The notes: generated from the letters alone by a model not told the origin. A stretch of 64,000 bases of DNA from Caballeronia cordobensis (GCF_001544575.2 NZ_FCNY02000028.1:1-64000), one strand, 5' to 3'; shown: positions 15,227 through 24,832, counted from the first letter of the stretch. A program made the numbers and translations.

Positions 15227-16657
15227 ATGCTCGCACCCAATTTGAACGCCGCCGCGGCCACGCCGGAAGTGGAAGTCATCGCGCATCGCCGCACGCTGTG
15301 GCGCTGGCATTTCTATGCGGCGCTTTTCGTGATGCCGCTGCTCCTCGTGCTCGCCATCACCGGCACCATTTATTGTTTTCAGCCGCAGATCGAGCCGCTT
15401 TTGTATCGCGACAGGATGGTCGTCGCGGACTCGCACGGTCCCCAGCTTTCGCGCGATGTCCTGCTCGCGAAGGCCGCCGCGAGCGAGCCGCGCGGCGCGG
15501 TGCCGACGCTCGCGCAAATCGAAACCGACCGCGCGAGGAGCGCCGAGTTCGTGTTCCGGCTGCCTTCGGGCGAGAGCGAAAGCGTGTACGTGAATCCGTA
15601 CGATGGCGCGGTGCTCGGCACGCTTTCCGTCGAGCATCGGCTGATGAAGCAGGTGCGCAATCTGCATCGCGGCCTGATGCTCGGCAAAACCGGCGAGCTC
15701 GTGATGGAGCTTGCCGGCTGCTGGACGCTCGTGATGATCGGCACGGGCATCGCGCTGTGGTGGCCCGGCCGGCAAAGCAAGGGCGGTGTGTGGCTGCCGC
15801 GGCTCTCGCTGACGGGCCGCGCGTGGTGGCGCGATCTGCATGCGGTCGGCGGCATCTGGCTCGCGCTCGGCGCGCTGTTCTTCGTGCTCTCCGGGCTGCC
15901 GTGGTCGGGTTCATGGGGCAAGGAGTTCAAGGCGCTCGCGACATCGGCGTCGCTCGGGTATCCGAAGGGCGCGTGGGGCGAAGCGCATGTGCGCTCGACG
16001 GCGCCATCGGCATCGGCATCGAACGATGAACACGCGATGCACGGCATGAACATGAAGATGGACGATCTGCCGCTGCATCAGACGCCGTGGGCCGTCGGCG
16101 CGACGCAGGTGCCGGACAGCGCGCAGGCATCGGCGCAAACCCAACGCGTTTCGCTCGACGACGTCGTGACGCTCGCCGCGAAGCAGGGCGTCGCCGACGA
16201 CTACGGCATCGCGTTGCCGACCACGCCGACGGGCGTCTACACGGTGTCGTACTTCCCCGCCGATCCGCGCGCGGAACGCACGCTGCACATCGATCAGTAC
16301 AGCGGGCGCGTGCTTTCCGACATCGGTTACGGCAGCTACGGGCGCGTAGCGCAATGGATCTCGTACGGAACGTCGCTGCATATGGGGCGCTACTTCGGCT
16401 TCGCGAATCAGCTCGTCAGTTCGGCGATCTCGCTCGGACTCGCGGCGCTCGCGGTGACGGGCTTCGTCATGTGGATGAAGCGCCGGCCCGCCCGCGCGCT
16501 CGGCGCACCGGCTCGGCCCGCGAAGCGCCCGCCGATGCGCGTTTGGCGCGGCTCGCTGACCGTGCTGGGCATGATTTTCCCGTTGATGGGCGCGACGATG
16601 CTCGCGGTCTGGTGCATCGACCGCCTCGCATTCGGTGCGAAGCGCGCGCCCGCCTGA
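15227..16657 (+). CDS. PepSY-associated TM (PiuB-type) membrane protein
   Basis: This is an inner membrane protein of the PepSY-TM family, often found with TonB receptors, where members are thought to act in ferric or metal reduction or transfer. Membrane helices are seen at about 25-48 (FVMPLLLVLAITGTI), about 150-170, about 200-220, and two near the C terminus. A large periplasmic part contains the Met/His-rich stretch HAMHGMNMKMDD (starting near residue 270), typical of copper-binding proteins. The start is uncertain: the ATG at 15185 overlaps the receptor stop (ATGA), while the ATG at 15227 (MLAPNLN) fits the family better. It ends directly against the convergent glycerate kinase gene. 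Confidence 0.88.
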   Translation: MLAPNLNAAAATPEVEVIAHRRTLWRWHFYAALFVMPLLLVLAITGTIYCFQPQIEPLLYRDRMVVADSHGPQLSRDVLLAKAAASEPRGAVPTLAQIETDRARSAEFVFRLPSGESESVYVNPYDGAVLGTLSVEHRLMKQVRNLHRGLMLGKTGELVMELAGCWTLVMIGTGIALWWPGRQSKGGVWLPRLSLTGRAWWRDLHAVGGIWLALGALFFVLSGLPWSGSWGKEFKALATSASLGYPKGAWGEAHVRSTAPSASASNDEHAMHGMNMKMDDLPLHQTPWAVGATQVPDSAQASAQTQRVSLDDVVTLAAKQGVADDYGIALPTTPTGVYTVSYFPADPRAERTLHIDQYSGRVLSDIGYGSYGRVAQWISYGTSLHMGRYFGFANQLVSSAISLGLAALAVTGFVMWMKRRPARALGAPARPAKRPPMRVWRGSLTVLGMIFPLMGATMLAVWCIDRLAFGAKRAPA

Positions 16658-17815
16658 TCAGACCGCGCCGAAGCGCAGCCGCGTGAGTTGCTCGGCTTCG
16701 TTCGCGAGCAATCGCGCGGCGTCGCGGATGGCGACATCGAGCGTGATCGGGCCCGGCGCGGGCGAGAAGCAGCCGCTGAAAAATTCGGAAAGACGCGGCA
16801 GCGCGGCCGAATCGACCGCGCCGGAGAGCAGGGAAGCCGGCACGCCCGCCGCGCGCGCGTGCTTGCAGGCGATGAACGGCGCCTTGCCGTGCAGCGTCTG
16901 CACGTCCGAGCGGCCTTCGCCCGTGATCAGCCAGTTCGCGCCTTCGAGCGCGGCATCGAGCCCGATCTCGCGCGCGACGACTTCCGCGCCCGTCTCGAAG
17001 CGCGCGCCGAGCATGTGCAGCGCGAAGCCGAGGCCGCCCGCCGCGCCCGCGCCCGGTTCGTTGCGCTTTTCGACGCCCATCGCCGGTTCGAGCAGATCGG
17101 CGAAATGGGTCAGGGCGGCGTCGATGGTCGCCACTTGCTCCGCGCTTACGCCTTTTTGCGGTCCGAAAACCGCGGTCGCGCCGTGGTCGCCCGTCAGCGG
17201 ATTGTCGACGTCGGACATGCCGACGAACTGCGCCTCCTTCACACGCGGATCGAGCCCCGAGGCATCGATGCGCGCAATCTGCGCCAGCGCCGAGGGCACC
17301 GGCGCGAGTTCCTTGCCGTTCGCATCGAACAGCTTGAGCCCGAGGCCGACGAGCAGGCCCGCGCCGCCGTCGTTCGTGCTGCTGCCGCCGAGCGCGACGT
17401 AGAACGTGCGCGCGCCGGAATCGAGCAGCGCGCGGATCGCCTCGCCCATGCCGAGCGTGCTGCGCTCGGTGACGGGCACGGCCATGCCGTCCGGATCGGT
17501 GATGCCGACGACTTCCGCCGTCTCCACGATCGCGCCGCCGTCGGCGAGCAGGCCGGTCGCGGCGTCGCGGCGCGCGGCTGCCGCGCCGCGCACGTTGAGC
17601 ATGCGGCGCTCGCCGCCCGCCGAGAGCATCGCGTCGAGCGTGCCTTCGCCGCCGTCGGCCATCGGGCGGATGCGGATGTCGGCGTCCGGCCGCGCGCGCC
17701 TGATGCCTTCCGCAATGGCGTTCGCGACGCCTTCGGCGGAAAGCGAGCCCTTGAACGAATCGGGAGCGATGACGACGACGGGAGCAGCGGACGTGACAGG
17801 CGTGGCGTTGGGCAT
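16658..17815 (-). CDS. glxK: Glycerate kinase
   Basis: This enzyme phosphorylates D-glycerate, in the GarK/GlxK family usually to 2-phosphoglycerate, feeding glyoxylate and sugar-acid breakdown into glycolysis. The 385 residues match the family. Visible signatures are APDSFKGSLSA near the N terminus, PMADGGEGTLDA, GGSSTNDGGAGLL in the middle, and TGEGRSDVQTLHGKAP toward the C terminus. It stands alone: its stop codon abuts the convergent PepSY gene, and a 539-base gap lies upstream. No glyoxylate pathway partners (gcl, hyi, glxR) are in the window. Confidence 0.93.
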   Translation of the reverse strand: MPNATPVTSAAPVVVIAPDSFKGSLSAEGVANAIAEGIRRARPDADIRIRPMADGGEGTLDAMLSAGGERRMLNVRGAAAARRDAATGLLADGGAIVETAEVVGITDPDGMAVPVTERSTLGMGEAIRALLDSGARTFYVALGGSSTNDGGAGLLVGLGLKLFDANGKELAPVPSALAQIARIDASGLDPRVKEAQFVGMSDVDNPLTGDHGATAVFGPQKGVSAEQVATIDAALTHFADLLEPAMGVEKRNEPGAGAAGGLGFALHMLGARFETGAEVVAREIGLDAALEGANWLITGEGRSDVQTLHGKAPFIACKHARAAGVPASLLSGAVDSAALPRLSEFFSGCFSPAPGPITLDVAIRDAARLLANEAEQLTRLRFGAV

Positions 17816-18354
17816 GGTGTCTCGAATGTTCTGATGTGGAAGGGTTCGATTGAAAAGCCGCGGCGAGGCCCAATGTATGCCTTCGCCGCATGCGCTTCAT
17901 GCAGTGCGGCAATGCATCGCGCGGCAGGCGGCTTCGTCGCGTGAATCATGCGCCGGCAAGCTTATCAGCGTGGCTCGCGCCGCAAAATAGCGGCGTGCCG
18001 ATAACCGGAATTGTGCCCGCGCGCGCGTGCCGGCAAAACGCGGATTTACGCCGAAATCCGGCGGAAAATCGGGCGCTTTTCTGGCGAAATCGCGTCGAAC
18101 CGGCCGGATCGCATGCCCTTGTCCGGGCCACGCGGAATTTGTTTGCTAGAATACTTGGCTCTGTTGACTGACACCGTGTCGGACGACGATCCGGCACTAC
18201 CGTGCAGACCTGGCAGACGCGCTCTGCGCGGGTCTTACGGCGCCAGGCGTCGATTTCGGCCGGCTCGCGCAGAGCTCGCATCCGGACCCGCGCCTTTAGA
18301 ACCGCGGAAGAACCGAACACCGAATTCACGATTTACTTTAGGACGATTTCAGCC
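17816..18354. other. Intergenic region upstream of tig
   Basis: No supported gene. A 93-codon open frame at 17890-18171 has no ribosome site or family resemblance and runs across the promoter. The stretch holds the tig promoter-like element near 18150 and a leader of about 195 bases. The leader includes an 8-bp hairpin, GTGTCGGA (18176-18183) with TCCGGCAC (18190-18197), with one G-U pair. Confidence 0.6.
18144..18152 (+). promoter_or_regulatory. Extended -10 promoter of tig
   Basis: TGCTAGAAT is an extended -10 element (TG, one base, TAGAAT). A consensus -35 is not present at normal spacing, which is common for extended -10 promoters. The transcript would carry a long leader of about 195 bases before tig. 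Confidence 0.5.
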
Positions 18355-19701
18355 ATGGCTAACGTTGTTGAAAACCTCGGCAAGCTCGAACGCCGCGTGA
18401 CCATTTCCCTGCCGAAAGATTCGGTGCAGAAGGAAGTCGATTCGCGTATCCGCCAGTTGGCCAAGAACGTGCGCATGCCGGGTTTCCGCCCGGGCAAGGT
18501 GCCGCTCAAGATGGTGACGCAGCAGTATGGCGGCCAGGTCGAAGCCGAAGTGCTGAGCGACAAGGTCGGCAAGGAATTCTTCGACGTCACGCGCGCCGAG
18601 AACCTGCGCGTTGCGGGCCAGCCGAGCTTCGCGCCGAAGGCCGAAGGCACGGAAGACCAGTACGCGTTCGACGCGACCTTCGAGGTCTATCCCGAAGTGC
18701 AGCTGGGCGACGTCGCGAACGCCGAGATCGAACGTACGGTCACGACCATCTCCGAAGCGGAAGTCGACCGCACGCTGGACATCCTGCGCAAGCAGCGCGT
18801 GCACTTCCACGCACGCGGCGAAGCCGGCGAGCACGGCGACGGCGGTGGTGACGTCGCGGCCAAGGACGGCGACCGCGTGACGCTCGACTTCGTCGGCAAG
18901 ATCGAAGGCGTGGCATTCGAAGGCGGCAGCGCGGAAGACTTCGCGTTCGTGCTGGGCGAAGGCCGCATGCTGCCCGAGTTCGAGCAGGCTGCAACCGGCC
19001 TGAAGGTCGGCGAATCGAAGGAATTCGACCTCAAGTTCCCGGACGACTACCACGGCAAGGACGTGGCGGGCAAAACGGCGCAGTTCACGATCACCATCAA
19101 GAAGATCGAGTGGCCGCACCTGCCGGAAATCGACGCGGATTTCGCGAAGTCGCTCGGCATCGAAGACGGCGATCTCACGAAGATGCGCACCGAAATCAAG
19201 GACAACCTGGAGCGCGAAGCCAAGCGCCGCACGCAGCAGATCGTGAAGAACCAGGTCATGGACGCGCTCCTGAAGATTTCGGACCTGGACGTGCCGAAGG
19301 CGCTGATCGAGCAGGATCAGCAGCGCCTCGTCGAAATGGCGCGTCAGGATCTGCAGCAGCGCGGCGTGCCGAACGCCGCCGACGCGCCGATCCCGGCCGA
19401 AATGTTCGCCGAGCAGGCCGAGCGCCGCGTGAAGCTGGGCCTCGTGCTGGCCGAGCTGGTGAAGGCGAACGAACTGCAGGCGAAGCCCGAGCAGATCCGC
19501 GCTGAAGTGGACGAATTCGCCAAGAGCTACGAAGACCCGAAGGAAGTCGTCCGCTGGTATTATTCGAACCAGCAGCGCCTCGCCGAGATGGAAGCGTACG
19601 TCGTGGAAAGCAACGTCGTCGATTTCGTCCTGGGCAAGGCCAAAGTGACCGACAAGGAAGTCAGCTTCGAGGAACTGGCCAGCGCAACGGCGCAAGCCTG
19701 A
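18355..19701 (+). CDS. tig: Trigger factor
   Basis: Trigger factor is the ribosome-bound chaperone and prolyl isomerase that receives nascent chains. The 448-residue protein begins MANVVENLGKLERRV. The ribosome-docking region contains GFRPGKVPLKMV near 42. The FKBP-type isomerase domain follows (about 150-245: DRVTLDFVGKIEGVAFEGG), then the helical C-terminal arms. I chose the ATG at 18355, where the family starts. The frame is open back to 18202 but that lies in the leader. It is the first gene of the tig-clpP-clpX-lon-hupB-ppiD order and is closed by a terminator. Confidence 0.97.
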   Translation: MANVVENLGKLERRVTISLPKDSVQKEVDSRIRQLAKNVRMPGFRPGKVPLKMVTQQYGGQVEAEVLSDKVGKEFFDVTRAENLRVAGQPSFAPKAEGTEDQYAFDATFEVYPEVQLGDVANAEIERTVTTISEAEVDRTLDILRKQRVHFHARGEAGEHGDGGGDVAAKDGDRVTLDFVGKIEGVAFEGGSAEDFAFVLGEGRMLPEFEQAATGLKVGESKEFDLKFPDDYHGKDVAGKTAQFTITIKKIEWPHLPEIDADFAKSLGIEDGDLTKMRTEIKDNLEREAKRRTQQIVKNQVMDALLKISDLDVPKALIEQDQQRLVEMARQDLQQRGVPNAADAPIPAEMFAEQAERRVKLGLVLAELVKANELQAKPEQIRAEVDEFAKSYEDPKEVVRWYYSNQQRLAEMEAYVVESNVVDFVLGKAKVTDKEVSFEELASATAQA

Positions 19702-19715
19702 CGCGTGAGGCAGGG

Positions 19716-19756
19716 GGCGTGCGGAGTCGTCGGATGACGGCTCGCACGCCTTTTTT
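19716..19756 (+). terminator. Intrinsic terminator after tig
   Basis: GGCGTGCG (19716-19723) pairs with CGCACGCC (19743-19750), partly extended inward by GAG/CTC, and TTTTTT follows at 19751-19756. It separates tig from clpP. Confidence 0.88.
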
Positions 19757-19839
19757 GCATTAAAGTTTGGGCGTTTGCATGCCGTTCTAGTCGATGTTCC
19801 TTTGTCGTTCAGTACCCTTATTCCGAACAAGGAAATTGC

Positions 19840-20493
19840 ATGACCTTTCGCGCTGAATTGCTCGACACGTTGGCGTCCCACGCACCGCGGGACTTCGAAG
19901 CCCAGGCGCTCGGCCTCGTTCCGATGGTCGTGGAAACGAGCGGCCGCGGCGAGCGTGCCTATGACATCTACTCGCGTCTCCTCAAGGAGCGCGTGGTGTT
20001 TCTCGTCGGTGAAGTGAACGACCAGTCGGCGAATCTGGTCGTCGCGCAGTTGCTGTTCCTCGAAAGCGAGAATCCCGACAAGGACATCAGCCTGTACATC
20101 AACAGCCCGGGCGGCTCGGTTTCGGCCGGCATGGCGATCTACGACACCATGCAGTTCGTGAAGCCGGACGTGTCCACGCTGTGTATGGGTCTCGCCGCGA
20201 GCATGGGCGCGTTCCTGCTGGCGTCGGGCGCGAAGGGCAAGCGCGTCGCGCTGCCGAACGCACGCGTGATGATTCACCAGCCGCTCGGCGGCGCGCGTGG
20301 CCAGGCATCGGACATCGAAATCCAGGCGCGGGAAATCCTGTACCTGAAGGAACGTCTGAACCAGTTGTTGTCGCATCACACGGGTCAACCGGTCGAGCGC
20401 ATCGCGCGCGACACGGATCGCGACAACTTCATGTCGGGCGACGACGCACAGGCTTACGGCATCGTCGACCAGGTGCTTCACAAGCGTCCCTGA
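19840..20493 (+). CDS. clpP: ATP-dependent Clp protease proteolytic subunit ClpP
   Basis: ClpP is the serine peptidase of the ClpXP/ClpAP complexes. The 217-residue sequence has the standard length with a short N-terminal propeptide region. The catalytic residues are S121 (GLAASMGAF) and H146 (MIHQPLGG), with the Asp of the triad near 195 in the DRDNFMSGDDA region. The conserved INSPGGSVSAGM precedes the active site. clpX follows 172 bases downstream. That gap has a small hairpin (CCCTCGC/GCGAGGG at 20589-20614) without a T tract, so read-through into clpX is likely. Confidence 0.97.
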   Translation: MTFRAELLDTLASHAPRDFEAQALGLVPMVVETSGRGERAYDIYSRLLKERVVFLVGEVNDQSANLVVAQLLFLESENPDKDISLYINSPGGSVSAGMAIYDTMQFVKPDVSTLCMGLAASMGAFLLASGAKGKRVALPNARVMIHQPLGGARGQASDIEIQAREILYLKERLNQLLSHHTGQPVERIARDTDRDNFMSGDDAQAYGIVDQVLHKRP

Positions 20494-20665
20494 AGGCGTC
20501 CGGAGCGGCGCCGCGCCGGCCCCTCGGAGACGAGCCGGCACAGTGACGATGTCGCGCACGCGGCGCAACGCCAAACGCGCTTCGTTTGCCCTCGCGGGGT
20601 CGAATCTGCGAGGGGGAATCGATGGGCGTATCATGTAACAAGAGTGTCCGGAGGCTTACACATTT

Positions 20666-21937
20666 ATGGCGGACAAAAAAGGTTCCAGTAGCGAAAAGCT
20701 GCTGTATTGCTCGTTCTGCGGAAAAAGCCAGCATGAGGTCAAGAAACTCATCGCTGGGCCGTCGGTGTTCATCTGCGATGAATGTATCGACCTGTGCAAC
20801 GAGATCATTCGCGACGAAGCGGCCGGCGCGGCGGAAGAGGCCGGGCTGACCAAGTCCGACCTGCCGAGCCCGCAGGAAATCAGCGATATCCTCAATCAGT
20901 ACGTGATCGGCCAGGAACGCGCGAAGAAGATTCTCGCGGTGGCCGTGTACAACCACTACAAGCGGCTCAAGCATCTCGACAAGAAGGACGATATCGAGCT
21001 GTCGAAGAGCAACATTCTCTTGATCGGGCCGACCGGCTCGGGCAAGACGCTGCTCGCGCAGACGCTTGCACGCATGCTGAATGTGCCGTTCGTGATCGCG
21101 GACGCAACGACGCTGACCGAAGCCGGTTACGTCGGCGAGGACGTCGAGAACATCATTCAGAAGCTGCTCCAGAACTGCAACTACGAAGTCGACAAGGCGC
21201 AGCGCGGAATCGTTTACATCGACGAAATCGACAAGATCAGCCGCAAGTCGGACAACCCGTCCATCACGCGCGACGTGTCGGGCGAGGGTGTCCAGCAGGC
21301 GCTGCTCAAGCTGATCGAAGGCACGATGGCGTCGGTGCCGCCGCAGGGCGGACGCAAGCATCCGAATCAGGACTTCATCCAGGTCGATACGACCAACATC
21401 CTGTTCGTCTGCGGCGGCGCGTTCGACGGGCTGGAAAAAGTCATCACCGATCGCACCGAGAAAACCGGAATCGGTTTCGGCGCGAGCGTGAAGAGCAAGC
21501 AGGACCGCGACGCGGGCGAAGTGCTGCGCGAAGTCGAGCCGGAAGATCTGATCAAGTTCGGTCTGATTCCCGAGCTGATCGGTCGTCTGCCCGTTGTGGC
21601 GACGCTCGGCAAGCTCGACGAAGCCGCGCTCGTGAAGATTCTGATCGAGCCGAAGAACGCGCTCGTGAAGCAGTATCACAAGCTCTTCGCGATGGAGCGC
21701 GTCGAACTTGAAATCCGCCCGGCGGCGCTTCAGGCCATCGCGCAGAAGGCGATTCGCCGCAAGACCGGCGCGCGCGGCCTGCGTTCGATTCTGGAACAGG
21801 CGTTGCTCGACGTGATGTACGAACTGCCGACGATGAAAGGCGTTTCGAAGGTGATCGTCGACGACAACACGATCGACGGCGACGGCAAGCCGCTGCTCAT
21901 CTACGAAGACGCGCCGAAAGTAGCTGGTTCGAACTGA
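20666..21937 (+). CDS. clpX: ATP-dependent Clp protease ATPase subunit ClpX
   Basis: ClpX is the AAA+ unfoldase that feeds substrates to ClpP. The 423-residue protein has the N-terminal zinc-binding domain with C15, C18, C37 and C40. Walker A GPTGSGKT lies at about 122-129 and Walker B in IVYIDEIDK near 185. The IGF-type ClpP-binding loop appears as TGIGFGASV near 270. The start follows GGAGG at 11 bases. It is transcribed after clpP and ends at a strong terminator before lon. Confidence 0.97.
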   Translation: MADKKGSSSEKLLYCSFCGKSQHEVKKLIAGPSVFICDECIDLCNEIIRDEAAGAAEEAGLTKSDLPSPQEISDILNQYVIGQERAKKILAVAVYNHYKRLKHLDKKDDIELSKSNILLIGPTGSGKTLLAQTLARMLNVPFVIADATTLTEAGYVGEDVENIIQKLLQNCNYEVDKAQRGIVYIDEIDKISRKSDNPSITRDVSGEGVQQALLKLIEGTMASVPPQGGRKHPNQDFIQVDTTNILFVCGGAFDGLEKVITDRTEKTGIGFGASVKSKQDRDAGEVLREVEPEDLIKFGLIPELIGRLPVVATLGKLDEAALVKILIEPKNALVKQYHKLFAMERVELEIRPAALQAIAQKAIRRKTGARGLRSILEQALLDVMYELPTMKGVSKVIVDDNTIDGDGKPLLIYEDAPKVAGSN

Positions 21938-21956
21938 AGCAGGCTGTGTGTCGGCG

Positions 21957-21997
21957 AAAGGCCGTTCATGGCGACGTGAACGGCCTTTTATTTTTTC
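21957..21997 (+). terminator. Intrinsic terminator after clpX
   Basis: AAAGGCCGTTCA (21957-21968) pairs perfectly with TGAACGGCCTTT (21977-21988) around an 8-base loop, followed by TTATTTTTT. A strong terminator between clpX and lon. Confidence 0.92.
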
Positions 21998-22028
21998 CGG
22001 TTTAATGTGGATGTTACTGACGCGATCT

Positions 22029-22057
22029 TTGACTAACGACTTTTCCCTTCCGATAAA
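22029..22057 (+). promoter_or_regulatory. Sigma70-like promoter of lon
   Basis: TTGACT (22029-22034), a 17-base spacer and GATAAA (22052-22057) lie about 65 bases before lon. I see no clear heat-shock sigma32 consensus, although lon is a heat-shock gene in many proteobacteria. Confidence 0.5.
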
Positions 22058-22121
22058 GGCTTGCAATAGCTCTGAACGGCCTTACTTACGACTGAACTGA
22101 TTCCATTAATGGGGAAATGAA

Positions 22122-24545
22122 ATGTCAGGAACCCAACTCCTCCCGCAGGAACGCATTACGCTGCCGCTGCTCCCGCTGCGCGACGTAGTCGTTTTCCCGC
22201 ATATGGTGATTCCGCTCTTCGTGGGGCGGCCCAAGTCGATCAAGGCCCTCGAAGCCGCGATGGAAGGCGGCAAGCACATCATGCTCGTCGCCCAGAAAAC
22301 GGCGGCGAAGGACGAGCCGACCGAAAAGGACATGTACGAAGTGGGATGTGTCGCCAACATCCTGCAAATGCTCAAGCTGCCCGACGGCACGGTGAAAGTG
22401 CTCGTCGAAGGGCTGCAGCGCGCGAAAACGCTTTCGATCGAAGAGCAGGAAACGCAGTTCTCCTGCGACGTGATGCCGCTCGAGCCCGATCACGCCGACA
22501 GCGCTGAAACCGAAGCGCTGCGCCGCGCGATCGTCTCGCAGTTCGATCAGTACGTGAAGCTCAACAAGAAGATTCCGCCGGAGATACTGACGTCGCTGTC
22601 GGGTATCGATGAAGCGGGTCGTCTTGCGGACACCATCGCCGCGCATCTGCCGCTCAAGCTCGACCAGAAGCAGCACATCCTCGAGATGTTCCCTGTGATC
22701 GAGCGTCTCGAACATCTGCTCGCCCAGCTCGAAGCCGAAATCGACATTCTGCAAGTCGAGAAGCGCATTCGCGGCCGCGTGAAGCGCCAGATGGAAAAGA
22801 GCCAGCGCGAGTACTACCTGAACGAGCAGGTCAAGGCGATCCAGAAGGAACTGGGCGAAGGCGAAGAGGGCGCGGATCTCGAAGAACTCGAGAAGCGCAT
22901 CACCGCCGCGCGCATGCCGAAGGAAGCCAAGAAGAAGGCCGATGCGGAGCTCAAGAAGCTCAAGCTGATGTCGCCGATGTCCGCGGAAGCGACCGTCGTG
23001 CGCAACTACATCGACACGCTGATCGGCCTGCCGTGGCGCAAGAAGAGCAAGGTCAACAACGACCTCACGAACGCGGAGCGCGTGCTCGACGAAGACCATT
23101 TCGGTCTCGAAAAGGTCAAGGAACGCATCCTCGAATATCTCGCGGTTCAGCAACGCGTCGAGAAGGTGAAGGCGCCGATTCTCTGCCTCGTCGGGCCTCC
23201 TGGCGTGGGTAAGACCTCGCTCGGCCAGTCGATCGCGCGCGCGACGAACCGCAAGTTCGTGCGCATGGCGCTCGGCGGCGTGCACGACGAGTCCGAGATC
23301 CGTGGGCACCGCCGTACGTACATCGGTTCGATGCCCGGCAAGATCCTGCAAAGCCTGGCGAAGGTCGGCGTGCGCAATCCGCTCTTCCTGCTCGACGAAG
23401 TCGACAAGATGGGCATGGATTTCCGCGGCGATCCGGCGTCCGCGCTGCTCGAAGTGCTCGATCCGGAGCAGAACCACACGTTCGCGGACCACTACATCGA
23501 AGTGGACTTCGACCTGTCGGACGTGATGTTCGTCGCGACGTCGAATTCGCTGAACATTCCGCCGCCGCTGCTCGACCGGATGGAAGTCATCCGTCTGTCG
23601 GGTTACACGGAAGACGAGAAGGTCAGCATCGCGCAACGTTATCTGTTGCCGAAGCAGAAGCGCAACAACGGCCTGAAGGAAGGCGAGATCGACGTCACGG
23701 AACAGGCTATCCGCGACATCATTCGTTACTACACGCGTGAAGCGGGCGTGCGTTCGCTCGAACGTGAAATATCGAAGATCTGCCGCAAGGTCGTGAAGAT
23801 GTTGCTGCTGAAGAAGGCCGAAGGCGCGGTGAAGGTCGATGGCTCCAACCTCGACACCTTCCTCGGCGTGCGCAAGTACGACTTCGGTCTGGCCGCGAAG
23901 GACAACCAGATCGGCCAGGTGACGGGTCTCGCGTGGACGGAAGTCGGCGGCGATCTGCTGACGATCGAAGCGGCGGTCATGCCCGGCAAGGGCGGCGTGA
24001 TCCGCACGGGTTCGCTCGGCGACGTGATGAAGGAATCGGTCGAAGCGGCACGCTCGGTGGTGCGTTCGCGTTCGCGCCGTCTGGGTATCACGGATGAGTC
24101 GTTCGAGAAGAAGGACATCCACATCCACGTGCCCGAAGGCGCGACGCCGAAGGACGGTCCGTCCGCCGGTATCGCGATGACCACGGCGCTGGTGTCGGTG
24201 CTCACGGGTATTCCGGTTCGCGCGGATGTCGCGATGACGGGCGAAATCACGCTGCGCGGCGAAGTGCTGCCGATCGGCGGGTTGAAGGAGAAGCTGCTGG
24301 CGGCGCATCGCGGCGGCATCAAGCTCGTGCTGATCCCCGAGGAAAACACGAAGGATCTGGCCGACATTCCCGACAACGTGAAGAACGCCATCGAGATCGT
24401 GCCGGTTCGATGGATCGATCGCGTGCTGGAACTGGCACTGGAGCGCACGCCGGAGTCGCTGCCGGAAGACGAAGCCAAATCGACGCCGGTCGCTGCCGAA
24501 ACGCAGAAAGATGCGCCGGCTTCGGGCGAGGTCGTGAAGCACTAA
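22122..24545 (+). CDS. lon: ATP-dependent protease Lon
   Basis: Lon degrades misfolded and selected regulatory proteins in the cytoplasm. The 807 residues fit the LonA type. The N-terminal substrate-binding domain starts LPLLPLRDVVVFP, followed by a long charged coiled coil (about 190-260). The AAA+ domain has Walker A GPPGVGKTS near 356. The protease domain carries the Ser-Lys dyad S681 (KDGPSAGIAM) and K724 (GGLKEKLLA), the same 43-residue spacing as in E. coli Lon. It has its own promoter-like element and terminator. It lies between clpX and hupB as in E. coli. Confidence 0.98.
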   Translation: MSGTQLLPQERITLPLLPLRDVVVFPHMVIPLFVGRPKSIKALEAAMEGGKHIMLVAQKTAAKDEPTEKDMYEVGCVANILQMLKLPDGTVKVLVEGLQRAKTLSIEEQETQFSCDVMPLEPDHADSAETEALRRAIVSQFDQYVKLNKKIPPEILTSLSGIDEAGRLADTIAAHLPLKLDQKQHILEMFPVIERLEHLLAQLEAEIDILQVEKRIRGRVKRQMEKSQREYYLNEQVKAIQKELGEGEEGADLEELEKRITAARMPKEAKKKADAELKKLKLMSPMSAEATVVRNYIDTLIGLPWRKKSKVNNDLTNAERVLDEDHFGLEKVKERILEYLAVQQRVEKVKAPILCLVGPPGVGKTSLGQSIARATNRKFVRMALGGVHDESEIRGHRRTYIGSMPGKILQSLAKVGVRNPLFLLDEVDKMGMDFRGDPASALLEVLDPEQNHTFADHYIEVDFDLSDVMFVATSNSLNIPPPLLDRMEVIRLSGYTEDEKVSIAQRYLLPKQKRNNGLKEGEIDVTEQAIRDIIRYYTREAGVRSLEREISKICRKVVKMLLLKKAEGAVKVDGSNLDTFLGVRKYDFGLAAKDNQIGQVTGLAWTEVGGDLLTIEAAVMPGKGGVIRTGSLGDVMKESVEAARSVVRSRSRRLGITDESFEKKDIHIHVPEGATPKDGPSAGIAMTTALVSVLTGIPVRADVAMTGEITLRGEVLPIGGLKEKLLAAHRGGIKLVLIPEENTKDLADIPDNVKNAIEIVPVRWIDRVLELALERTPESLPEDEAKSTPVAAETQKDAPASGEVVKH

Positions 24546-24593
24546 ACGCTTCGCGCAACACGGCGTTCCCCGCTGTGTTGAGTGATCGTTGCT

Positions 24594-24631
24594 AAAAACC
24601 CGCGGGTTCATCCCCGCGGGTTTTCTTTTTT
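24594..24631 (+). terminator. Intrinsic terminator after lon
   Basis: AAAACCCGCGGG (24595-24606) pairs perfectly with CCCGCGGGTTTT (24613-24624) around a 6-base loop, followed by CTTTTTT. It separates lon from hupB. Confidence 0.93.
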
Positions 24632-24699
24632 GCGCGCGGCATTTTCGAATACGTTCTCTAATGCGCCGGCAAACCGCGCCGAATCAGGCTCAACCCCCG

Positions 24700-24728
24700 T
24701 TGACACGCGTCTTTCGGCTAAGTTAAAT
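24700..24728 (+). promoter_or_regulatory. Sigma70 promoter of hupB
   Basis: A perfect -35 TTGACA (24700-24705), a 17-base spacer and TTAAAT (24723-24728) make one of the clearest vegetative promoters in the window. The leader to the hupB start would be about 98 bases. Confidence 0.75.
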
Positions 24729-24832
24729 GAGCGCCGCATCCAGACTTATCGACATGACTGGCCGCATCGATGGCTGACGTCGATGCATGGCCACATCGAC
24801 TACAACGTGCCAATTCTGATTCGGGGAATACG

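Noticed and set aside
17890..18171. 93-codon frame before tig
   Set aside because: No ribosome site or family features, and it crosses the tig promoter.
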